A stretch of DNA of 64,000 nucleotides, from positions 992,001 through 1,056,000 of the forward strand of contig NZ_MTZV01000002.1 in assembly GCF_002362315.1 (NCBI RefSeq). Reading direction: 5' to 3'. Origin of the DNA: Paraburkholderia acidicola (GTDB lineage: Bacteria > Pseudomonadota > Gammaproteobacteria > Burkholderiales > Burkholderiaceae). The notes beneath the pieces were generated by a model, which saw only the letters and a list, made by a program, of their open reading frames with translations, was not told the DNA's origin and searched no databases. Positions 56,897 through 64,000 of the stretch are shown here, one piece after another; position 1 is the first letter of the stretch, and the number at the start of each line of letters is the position of its first letter. A program made the translations under genes and the position numbers.

Positions 56897-57922
56897 ATGC
56901 GCCGCGCGCTGGTTATCGCACCGAACTGGATCGGTGACGTATTGATGGCGCAGCCGCTGCTAGCGCGGCTCGTGAAACTGCATCCGCGCATCGCGATCGA
57001 TGCGGTCGCGCCATCGTGGGTCGCACCTGTACTCGAACGCATGCCCGAGGTCCGCGATGTCTACGCGACCGATCTCGCGCACGGCAAGCTGCAGTTGTGG
57101 CGCCGCTGGCAACTCGCAAGCGATCTGCGCGACGTCGGTTACGACGCCGCCTACGTGCTGCCCAATTCGCTGAAATCGGCGCTGATTCCGTGGATGGCGG
57201 GCATTCCGCTACGCATCGGCTACAGCGGCGAGAATCGCCTCGGCCTGTTGAACGTGCGTCACGCGAATCCGCGCAAAGACGAACGCCCGCCGATGGTCGA
57301 TCAGTACGCCGCACTCGCCTACGCACCGGGCGCGAAAGTCGCGGGCGATCTGCCGGCGCCGCGCCTCGATGCCGATCTGAACGAAGCGGCGCGTGTGTCG
57401 GCGCGCTTCAACCTCGATACGCGCGTGCCGCTGCTGGTGTTCTGCCCTGGCGCCGAATACGGTCCGGCGAAACGCTGGCCGCCCGAACATTTCGCTGCGC
57501 TCGCGCAGATGATCGGCCAGTCGTTTCCGTACACGCAGATCGTCGCGCTCGGTTCGCCGAAAGACGCGCCGCTCGCGCAGGCCATCGCCGATCGTGCGTC
57601 GAACGTGCGCAACCTGTGCGGACAAACCGCGCTCGGTGAAGCCTGTGCGCTGATATCGCGCGCCAACGCCGTGGTCAGCAACGACTCGGGGCTGATGCAC
57701 GTGGCAGCCGCGCTGCGCCGGCCGCTCGTCGCCGTGTACGGTTCGACCGACCCGCGCCACACGCCGCCCCTGTCGGACCTCGCGAAGGTACAATGGCTGC
57801 ATCTCGAATGCAGTCCCTGTTTCCAGCGCGAGTGTCCGCTCGGGCATCTGAACTGTCTGCGGCAACTCGGCGCCGAACAGGTTTTCGGCGATCTGCGCGG
57901 CATGCTCGTCGCGCAACGCTGA
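56897..57922 (+). CDS. waaF: Lipopolysaccharide heptosyltransferase II
   Basis: 341 residues of glycosyltransferase family 9. APNWIGDVLMAQPLLARL is the conserved start; CPGAEYGPAKRWPPEHFAAL and VSNDSGLMHVAAALRRP form the ADP-heptose site. HTPPLSDLAKVQWLHLECSP is characteristic of WaaF. It adds the second heptose to the lipopolysaccharide inner core at the cytoplasmic face of the inner membrane. Confidence 0.95.
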   Translation: MRRALVIAPNWIGDVLMAQPLLARLVKLHPRIAIDAVAPSWVAPVLERMPEVRDVYATDLAHGKLQLWRRWQLASDLRDVGYDAAYVLPNSLKSALIPWMAGIPLRIGYSGENRLGLLNVRHANPRKDERPPMVDQYAALAYAPGAKVAGDLPAPRLDADLNEAARVSARFNLDTRVPLLVFCPGAEYGPAKRWPPEHFAALAQMIGQSFPYTQIVALGSPKDAPLAQAIADRASNVRNLCGQTALGEACALISRANAVVSNDSGLMHVAAALRRPLVAVYGSTDPRHTPPLSDLAKVQWLHLECSPCFQRECPLGHLNCLRQLGAEQVFGDLRGMLVAQR

Positions 57923-58052
57923 ACCGACCGCTGCCGCGTCCGCCCGCGGCATCATGTCCATGCCATACGGCACGGACATCCTCGCGGAAGTCCGCAGACT
58001 GCTCCGACTACTGGAATGCAACCGCGCGCCGCGCACAAGAGACCGACCCGCC

Positions 58053-58499
58053 ATGCCACGTTTTGCCCACATCTTCGAAGCCGCTGCGGATACCCTCAAC
58101 GCCTATTACCAGGCGATCGCTGAGGTCAATATCGACAGCTTGATGGGCTTGTGGATCGATGAGGAGTTCGTCAGCTGCATCTGCGCGGACGGCTCGCATC
58201 TGCACGGCCTCGACAGTATTCGCGCGGGGTTGTCGCTGCAGCTCGAAGCGGCGCCGGTGTCGATCGAACCGCTCGATATCCGCGTGTACGACAGCCTCGG
58301 CACGGTCGTCTACGCGATCGCGGAGGCCCACCGCCCCGCCGACCAGACCGCCACCCCGGCGATGGTATTCACCACCTACGTGATGGTTCACGAACGCGGC
58401 GAGTGGCGCATCGCGCACATTCACGCGAGCACGATGCCGAACGAAACAGCCAGCCAGTTCGCCACGAAGATGCGTCACGGCCAGGGCTCGCTGCACTGA
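58053..58499 (+). CDS. SnoaL/NTF2-like nuclear transport factor 2 family protein
   Basis: 148 residues with the cone-shaped NTF2 fold: helical start MPRFAHIFEAAADTLNAYYQ, then LMGLWIDEEFVSCICADGSH and a C-terminal VMVHERGEWRIAHIHASTMP. Proteins of this family often bind small hydrophobic ligands; the role is not known. An in-frame ATG at 57954 would add 33 residues without family similarity, so the shorter form is preferred, though its ribosome-binding site is weak. It lies between waaF and a YheT-type hydrolase. Confidence 0.85.
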   Translation: MPRFAHIFEAAADTLNAYYQAIAEVNIDSLMGLWIDEEFVSCICADGSHLHGLDSIRAGLSLQLEAAPVSIEPLDIRVYDSLGTVVYAIAEAHRPADQTATPAMVFTTYVMVHERGEWRIAHIHASTMPNETASQFATKMRHGQGSLH

Positions 58500-58534
58500 T
58501 TCGATCGACGCGAGGTAACGGTTCAGATGTGGCG

Positions 58535-59584
58535 ATGAGCACGACGCACGACAACTCTCCTTCCTCCGGGCCGCGCGCCGCATCGACGGGAAACGCACCG
58601 GCCGATATGCAGTATCGCGCGCCGTTCTGGCTACCGAACCGCCACGTGCAAACCATCGTGCCCGCGCTGTTCAGCCGACCGCCCTCCGTGACTTACCGGC
58701 GCGAGCGCTGGGACACCCCCGACGGCGATTTCATCGAACTCGACTGGGCCGACGCCCCCGCCGGTGCCGATGCGGATGCACCGCTCTTCGTGCTGTTTCA
58801 TGGTCTCGAAGGCAGTTCCAGTTCCCATTACGCCCGCGCGTTGCTGTACGCCGCGCAGGCACGCGGCTGGCATGGTGTCGTGCCGCACTTCCGCAGCTGC
58901 AGCGGGCCGTTGAATCTGCTGCCGCGCTTCTATCATCTGGCGGACAGCAACGAGGTCGACTGGGTGCTGCGCCGGCTGCGCGCCACGCATCGCGGGCCGA
59001 TCTTCGCCGCGGGTGTATCGCTGGGTGGCAACGTGCTGCTGCACTGGCTCGGCGAACGCAGAGAAGACGCGTCGTTCATCACAGCCGCCGCCGCTGTGTC
59101 CGCGCCGCTCGATGTTCATGCCGGTGGCCGCGCGCTAATGAAGGGCTTCAATCTGATCTACACGCGCAACTTCCTGAAGACGCTGAAGCAGAAGGCGCTG
59201 CAGAAGCTCGCGCAGTATCCGGGTCTGTTCGAGCGCGAAGCGATGCTCGCGAGCCGCAACATGTACGAGTACGACAACATCGTTACTGCGCCGCTGCACG
59301 GCTTTCGCAACACCGAAGATTACTGGACACGTGCCACCACGCGCCCGCTGTTGCCCGGCATCGCCGTGCCGACGCTCGTGCTCAACGCGCGCAACGATCC
59401 GTTCCTGCCGGCTGCGGTGCTGCCTGCGCAGCACGAAGTATCGGCGGCCGTCGAACTCGACCAGCCGCATGACGGCGGCCACGTCGGCTTCATGACCGGA
59501 CCGTTTCCGGGTCGCATCGACTGGCTGTCGCAGCGCGTGTTCGGCTATCTCGCGCCGTTTGCCCCGGTTACCCGCCATGGATGA
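58535..59584 (+). CDS. YheT-family alpha/beta hydrolase
   Basis: 349 residues. PFWLPNRHVQTIVPALF is the family opening; LFHGLEGSSSSHYARAL is the oxyanion strand; the nucleophile elbow is AAGVSLGGNVLLHW; the late Asp and His lie in NARNDPFLP and DGGHVGF. The natural substrate of YheT proteins is unknown; they belong to the EMB8-like hydrolases. It overlaps the next gene by 8 nt. Confidence 0.93.
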   Translation: MSTTHDNSPSSGPRAASTGNAPADMQYRAPFWLPNRHVQTIVPALFSRPPSVTYRRERWDTPDGDFIELDWADAPAGADADAPLFVLFHGLEGSSSSHYARALLYAAQARGWHGVVPHFRSCSGPLNLLPRFYHLADSNEVDWVLRRLRATHRGPIFAAGVSLGGNVLLHWLGERREDASFITAAAAVSAPLDVHAGGRALMKGFNLIYTRNFLKTLKQKALQKLAQYPGLFEREAMLASRNMYEYDNIVTAPLHGFRNTEDYWTRATTRPLLPGIAVPTLVLNARNDPFLPAAVLPAQHEVSAAVELDQPHDGGHVGFMTGPFPGRIDWLSQRVFGYLAPFAPVTRHG

Positions 59585-60170
59585 AATCGTTCGCGAAGCG
59601 CTCGTCAAATGGCCGAACGTGCCGCATTGCACCGGCTGGCTGCTGCTCGACCGGCGCGGGAACTGGCGCATGCGCGACGAAGCGGCGCAGGCACGTGGCG
59701 CCGCCGGCGAGCCGATCCGTCATGTCGCGCTGCTCGGCTTTATCAACCGCAATTACGAATGCGACGCGCGCGGACAATGGTTCTTCCAGAACGGACCGCA
59801 GCGCGTGTATGTGGAGCTCGGTTATACGCCGTGGGTCGTGCGGCTCGCCGTCAGCGCGGAGGGCCCGCTCGCGCTCACCGATCAGGCGGGAAACACCTTC
59901 GAACCTGCTGCCGCGTGGCTCGACGATGAAGGCAGTGTGCTGTTCAGCGACGCAGCGACGCCTGCGCGCATCGCTGTACTGCACGATCACGATCTTGATC
60001 TGTTCTCGGCGCATGCGTCGTTGAACGACGACGGTAGCGGCGGTGCTTTCGAATGGCGTGGCGATGCGGTGCTGCCGTTGCAACCGGTGCAACGTGCGGA
60101 GGTCGCGGCACGGTTCGGTTTTATCGCCAGTCCGGCTCTTGCGGCGCAAGGGGATCGGGGTAGCGCCTAG
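59577..60170 (+). CDS. Conserved hypothetical protein (possibly DUF2946 family)
   Basis: 197 residues. MDEIVREALVKWPNVPHCTGWLLLDRRG is the distinctive start; then GFINRNYECDARGQWFFQNGPQRVYVELGYTPWVVRL, a soluble alpha/beta-looking core. From memory this resembles small conserved Burkholderiaceae proteins encoded after the YheT hydrolase and annotated DUF2946, but I cannot confirm the family. The ATG at 59577 overlaps the hydrolase stop by 8 nt. No catalytic motif is recognised. Confidence 0.8.
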   Translation: MDEIVREALVKWPNVPHCTGWLLLDRRGNWRMRDEAAQARGAAGEPIRHVALLGFINRNYECDARGQWFFQNGPQRVYVELGYTPWVVRLAVSAEGPLALTDQAGNTFEPAAAWLDDEGSVLFSDAATPARIAVLHDHDLDLFSAHASLNDDGSGGAFEWRGDAVLPLQPVQRAEVAARFGFIASPALAAQGDRGSA

Positions 60171-60172
60171 TA

Positions 60173-60388
60173 CTGCGTCTTATCGGCTGTGTTTCTCGTC
60201 TTTTGGTTTCGTCACTCGTGCCGCTCTCGTGATGCAAGAGGTGTGAAGCGGCGCCTCGCGCTGCGTCTCATCCGCTGTCGTGCTCGTCGTCTGGCTTCAT
60301 CACTCGTTCCGCTCTCGCTGTGCAAGAAGTGCGAGGCAGCGCCTGACACTGCGTGTCATCCGCTGTCTTTCTCGTCTTCGCGCTCTTC
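60173..60388. repeat. 88-nt tandem repeat between convergent genes
   Basis: Copies begin with CTGCGT at 60173, 60261 and 60349, exactly 88 nt apart. The first two full copies are about 77 percent identical. The third is partial (about 40 nt) and includes the stop codon of the M48 protease gene. The end of the upstream hypothetical gene also resembles the tail of the repeat unit. Confidence 0.85.
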
Positions 60389-62101
60389 CTTGTAGCGTGT
60401 CTCGAAGTCGTGCAGGCGCGCATCGATCGTCGCCAGGTCGTAGTAGCCGACCGTCTTGCCGTCGCGCGCTTCCTTCAGTTGCCGGATCGCCGATGGCCAC
60501 GCACCCTCCAGCGCGAATTTCTCCGCCAGCGCGCGGTGCTGCAACAGCGCGTCGCCGGTGCCTGCGCTCGCCTGCGCGAGGTAGCGCCACCACGCGGGCT
60601 GCTGCGGATCGGCACGCGTTTCCTGTGACGCGAGCGTCTGCGCATCGGCGAAACGTCGCGCAGTAAGCAGCGTCTGCAGACGCATGTCGATGGCGGCGTG
60701 CGATTGCGGCCAGCGACGTTGCGCGCTTTCCGCGAGTCGCATCGCGTCGTCGTTATGGCCCGCGCGACGCGCGATATCGACCGCGAGGATGTCGAGGCTC
60801 GGCGTGCTGCGCACGGTGCTGCCTTCGCTCGCCTCGCTAGCATCGAAATACTTGCGCGCGGTATCGAGTGACGCAGCCGCATCGTCGTAGCGTTCGAGCA
60901 GCATCTGTGCATACGCCACGCCGTACCAGTTTGCCGCGACGTTCACCGCGGTCCGCTCGTCGATCTCGGAGCGCATTCGCGACATCTCGTCCGCATAGTC
61001 GCTGCGGGAGCGCTGCTGCAGCACCCGCACGCGCGCGCGGACGAAACCGTATTCGGGCGACTGACGCGGCTGACGATACGGCGCGCGACGCGCACGGTCT
61101 TCCATGTCGGCGATGCGCTCGCCGGTGAGCGGATGCGTGCGCGCATACGGCGGCACACCCGCATCGCCCATCGACGCACGATCGAGCCGCTCGAAGAACG
61201 CCGGCATGCCGTACGGATCGTAGCCGGCACCGGCAAGCAACTGGAAGCCGACGCGATCCGCTTCGTGCTCCGCGGAACGCGAGAAGCGCAATTGACTGTC
61301 CACCGCGTACGCCTGTCCGCCGAACGCAATCGCACTGCCCAGATCGCCGCTGCGCGCGACGATGCCTGCGAGCACGCCGAACAGCATCGCCGCCAGCGCG
61401 GCGTAGGCGTTGCGCTCGCCGGTCGCGATCATGCGTGCGATATGCCGCTGCAACACGTGACCCATCTCGTGTCCGAGCACCGAGGCGAGTTCGGATTCGG
61501 TCTGCGTCGTCACGATGAGCCCTGTGTTCACGCCGATAAAGCCGCCGAGCAACGAGAACGCATTGATCTGCGGGTCGCGCATCGCGAACAGATCGAAGTC
61601 GGGACGATAACCGCCGATGTACTGTGCACTCGCGGCCGCCGCGAGTCGGGCCGCCACCGAGTTCAGATAGTCGCGCACGAGCCAGTCGTCGAGATACGCA
61701 GGGTCGCGCCGCACTTCGCGCATCACGCGCTCACCGAGCCTGCGCTCGGCCTGTGGCGTGAGCTTGCCGCCCGAGCCGTCGCCGAGATCGGGCAGTTGCT
61801 GGCTAACGAGCGGTGCGCGCCAGCCGACGTTCGGGCCGGGCTTGCCGGAGAAACGGCTTTCGGCACCACCGTAGGTGCCGAAGACGCCGTCGGCGATCGA
61901 CGGTGGGACGATCGACACTACGTATGAGTTGAGTGGGCCGATTTCGAGTGGTGGGCCGCTGGCGGATGCGCTGCCGGATGTGCTGGCGCTCACGCTGCGG
62001 CTATCGCCCGACAGCGTGATCGGTTGCGCGACCGTATAAACGCCCGGTGGCGCGAGCAGCGTGACGCACAGCAAGGCAGCGACAAACCGTTTCGGGCGCA
62101 T
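60356..62101 (-). CDS. BepA-like M48 metalloprotease with TPR domain
   Basis: 581 residues. A signal peptide (MRPKRFVAALLCVTLLAPPG) is followed by a Ser/Ala linker. The zinc site is VLGHEMGHVLQRH (His ~211) with the downstream Glu in RSAEHEADRVGFQLL. The C-terminal ~250 residues are helical TPR-like repeats (QMLLERYDDAAASLDTARKY). BepA-type proteases check outer-membrane protein and LPS-transport assembly in the periplasm. Its last codons are shared with an 88-nt repeat. Confidence 0.92.
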   Translation of the reverse strand: MRPKRFVAALLCVTLLAPPGVYTVAQPITLSGDSRSVSASTSGSASASGPPLEIGPLNSYVVSIVPPSIADGVFGTYGGAESRFSGKPGPNVGWRAPLVSQQLPDLGDGSGGKLTPQAERRLGERVMREVRRDPAYLDDWLVRDYLNSVAARLAAAASAQYIGGYRPDFDLFAMRDPQINAFSLLGGFIGVNTGLIVTTQTESELASVLGHEMGHVLQRHIARMIATGERNAYAALAAMLFGVLAGIVARSGDLGSAIAFGGQAYAVDSQLRFSRSAEHEADRVGFQLLAGAGYDPYGMPAFFERLDRASMGDAGVPPYARTHPLTGERIADMEDRARRAPYRQPRQSPEYGFVRARVRVLQQRSRSDYADEMSRMRSEIDERTAVNVAANWYGVAYAQMLLERYDDAAASLDTARKYFDASEASEGSTVRSTPSLDILAVDIARRAGHNDDAMRLAESAQRRWPQSHAAIDMRLQTLLTARRFADAQTLASQETRADPQQPAWWRYLAQASAGTGDALLQHRALAEKFALEGAWPSAIRQLKEARDGKTVGYYDLATIDARLHDFETRYKEEREDEKDSG

Positions 62102-62304
62102 TGCAGGTTAGGAATGGCGGAGTCGAAGACGAGGCCGCACACGACGTGCGAGCCGGGCTTGCAGTTATTGTAGCGAGCGCACTCGTTGCGTCATGTTGAT
62201 TTGTGGGTGCCCGGCTACACTCGCGATACTGGCCTTCCCTGCTATCGTCGCGTCGCACCCCAGCCTGTCGCTGTATGATAGGCGCCCTCTGAAGGAGCCC
62301 GACC

Positions 62305-62781
62305 ATGCCCGAACTCACTCATTTCGATGCAGCCGGACAGGCGCATATGGTGGACGTCGGCGGCAAGCAGGAAACGAAACGCATTGCCGTCGCGCGTGGT
62401 TCGATCCGCATGCTGCCCGCCACGTTCGCGCTGATCCGCGACGGTCACGCAAAGAAAGGCGATGTGATCGGCGTCGCGCGAATCGCGGCGATCCAGGGCG
62501 CGAAGCGCACCGCAGATCTGATTCCGCTGTGTCATCCGCTCGCGCTGACGCGCGTTGCCGTCGACTTCACGCTCGACGAAGCGCTCCCCGGCGTGCATTG
62601 CACCGTGCAGGTCGAAACGTTTGGCCGTACCGGTGTCGAGATGGAAGCGCTAACCGCCGTGCAGGTGGGACTGCTGACGGTCTACGACATGTGCAAGGCG
62701 GTCGATCGCGGGATGACGATCACCGATGTGAAGGTGCAGGAAAAGCGCGGGGGGAAATCGGGGGATTGGAGCGCGGACTGA
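62305..62781 (+). CDS. moaC: Cyclic pyranopterin monophosphate synthase
   Basis: 158 residues. [28 protein letters not shown] and [11 protein letters not shown] are the MoaC active-site segments, and the C-terminal [13 protein letters not shown] is conserved. It acts with MoaA in the first committed step of molybdenum cofactor synthesis. AAGGAG precedes the ATG. It is divergent from the M48 protease gene. Confidence 0.97.
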   Translation: MPELTHFDAAGQAHMVDVGGKQETKRIAVARGSIRMLPATFALIRDGHAKKGDVIGVARIAAIQGAKRTADLIPLCHPLALTRVAVDFTLDEALPGVHCTVQVETFGRTGVEMEALTAVQVGLLTVYDMCKAVDRGMTITDVKVQEKRGGKSGDWSAD

Positions 62782-62849
62782 GCGGAGCTCACGGCGCGCG
62801 TGCCAATGTGGCAGCACGCGCCGCATTTCACTTCACGTGTCGCTCGTAG

Positions 62850-64000
62850 TCAATCATCGCTATCGTCGTCATCGTCGTTGACGTCTTTCGGCGGCGTGCC
62901 GTACTTCTTCATCAGCGCTTCCTTGAAACTCCCGAGCGTCTTCTGGTCGTCGCACAGGTCGTACAGGTAGCCCAACTGCGACGGCCAGTCGTGCAATTCC
63001 CCGGCAAATATCTTCAGGCGCTCGACGGTATCGAATGCGCCGTTGGTGTCGCCGCTCAGCGCCTGCAGCACCGCATAACGGCGCAACACCGTTTCGCCGG
63101 GCAGCAACGCAAGCGCCTGCTTGTGCATGTCGAGCTTGTATTGCAGGTTCGTCGCGTTGACCGGCAGCAGCGTCGCATAGCCATACTCGCCCCACGCGCG
63201 GAACAGCCACGACGGGTTCGCACGATACTGCTCGGCCGGCTTCGAACCGTAGTACAGCACTTCGGCGCGCGTGTAGTCGCGATAGATCGGATACAGCGCA
63301 GCAATCCCGCCCAGCACGATCACGTAGAACACACCGAATGACACCCGACCCGACACGAGCCGCAGCGGCCTTGTCTCGAGCAGACCGAAGATAAACATCG
63401 CCGGCAGCAGGAAGAACATGTACTGCTGCGGGTACTCGACGAGCGCGTGCATCACCAGCACGCCGATCAGCGCGATACCGAATACGCGCGCCGCGGTATG
63501 CGGCGCGCGCAGCACCCGCACGAGCCACGCGATCAGCCCAAGCAGCACGATCGCCAGACCGATCAGACCGGTCTTCGCGAGCAGGTCGATGAAGATGTCG
63601 TGCGAGTTGTTGGCGATCTCGACGGCACCCAGTTGCTTGACGAAGTCGTACTGATAGCGCGGAAACTCCCCCCAACCGACACCGAGCAACGGATGCGTGT
63701 GGAACATCGTCCAGCCGTACTTCCACAGCGCGAGACGCGGCGCGATCTGGCCGGCGTCCTTGAAGCGGTCCGCAGCGGACTGCGCGAGTTCGAGGTGGTA
63801 GTGCACGTTCGCCCAGCGGACCGCCGCATTCACCGCGATAAACAGCACGGCGAGCACGATCGGGATCAGCCACGCGCGGCCGCCGCGCTCGCGGCCCATG
63901 TTGCGGCGAGACTCGGCAAGCGCCATCCAGAAACCAGCGACGACGATCACCCCTATCTGCAGCCACGGCCCGCGCGACACGGTGAACGCAAGGCCCGCGG
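62850..64000 (-). CDS. PglL-like O-oligosaccharyltransferase / Wzy-C family protein, N-terminus outside window
   Basis: The open frame continues past the window edge, so at least 383 residues of the C-terminal part are present. It contains several membrane helices, the Wzy/WaaL-type periplasmic loop GVGWGEFPRYQYDFVKQLG with NNSHDIFIDLLAKTG, and a soluble C-terminal domain of the Wzy_C_2 kind. This pattern is that of PglL enzymes that move lipid-linked glycans onto periplasmic proteins; O-antigen ligase is the alternative. The C-terminus is a run of acidic residues (NDDDDDSDD). It converges on moaC. Confidence 0.85.
   Translation of the reverse strand, partial: AGLAFTVSRGPWLQIGVIVVAGFWMALAESRRNMGRERGGRAWLIPIVLAVLFIAVNAAVRWANVHYHLELAQSAADRFKDAGQIAPRLALWKYGWTMFHTHPLLGVGWGEFPRYQYDFVKQLGAVEIANNSHDIFIDLLAKTGLIGLAIVLLGLIAWLVRVLRAPHTAARVFGIALIGVLVMHALVEYPQQYMFFLLPAMFIFGLLETRPLRLVSGRVSFGVFYVIVLGGIAALYPIYRDYTRAEVLYYGSKPAEQYRANPSWLFRAWGEYGYATLLPVNATNLQYKLDMHKQALALLPGETVLRRYAVLQALSGDTNGAFDTVERLKIFAGELHDWPSQLGYLYDLCDDQKTLGSFKEALMKKYGTPPKDVNDDDDDSDD

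Noticed and set aside
62793..62822. Hairpin between moaC and the PglL-like gene as a terminator
   Set aside because: Pairing needs several bulges and there is no T-run, so it could not be called with confidence.

Overview
The window looks like a stretch of the main chromosome of a Burkholderiaceae bacterium, most likely Paraburkholderia or a close relative. The evidence is the high GC content and strong GC3 codon bias, a BpeAB-OprB type efflux operon with divergent BpeR-like repressor, the pgk-pyk-fba-purC-purE-purK-sua5 block, and a PglL-like O-oligosaccharyltransferase beside moaC. No rRNA, tRNA, CRISPR array, insertion sequence or prophage was found.

Left third (1-17.8 kb): sugar-alcohol catabolism. 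A minus-strand operon (AraC regulator, periplasmic binding protein, RbsA-like ATPase, RbsC-like permease, EltD-like tetritol dehydrogenase, FGGY kinase cut by the window edge) looks built for a C4 polyol. Next come plus-strand genes for a D-arabinitol/mannitol-type dehydrogenase, a xylulokinase and a SorC-family regulator. These converge, at a perfect 21-bp hairpin terminator, on a minus-strand smoS-smoE-smoF-smoG-HAD-smoK polyol ABC operon. The dehydrogenase and smoS promoters share the same architecture: TTGACW, 17 nt, GATCATTCG, 10 nt, then a GAGCAAwTGyTC operator. This points to one regulator for both transcription units.

Middle (17.8-44.5 kb): a zur-znuA-znuC-znuB zinc operon with a candidate Zur box; formaldehyde detoxification (adhC, fghA); a stand-alone ThiE-like protein; a xanthine/urate-type NCS2 permease; the tripartite RND pump with a sequence closely resembling the E. 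coli AcrR operator between pump and regulator; an isochorismatase-like hydrolase divergent from a GlxA-type regulator; a QseBC/PmrAB-type two-component system upstream of a DegP-type protease whose promoter region carries a canonical PmrA-type box; a PBP4 (DacB); and a GDSL lipoprotein.

Right third (44.5-64 kb): an orphan nucleotidyltransferase-fold gene with AT-rich surroundings and atypical codons, which looks horizontally acquired. It is followed by core genes: threonylcarbamoyl-AMP synthase, purine synthesis, glycolysis, AzlCD export, ilvE, waaF, a YheT-type hydrolase, a BepA-like M48 protease, moaC and partial pglL. Several small repeat structures lie between these genes: 12-nt, 27-nt and 88-nt tandem repeats.
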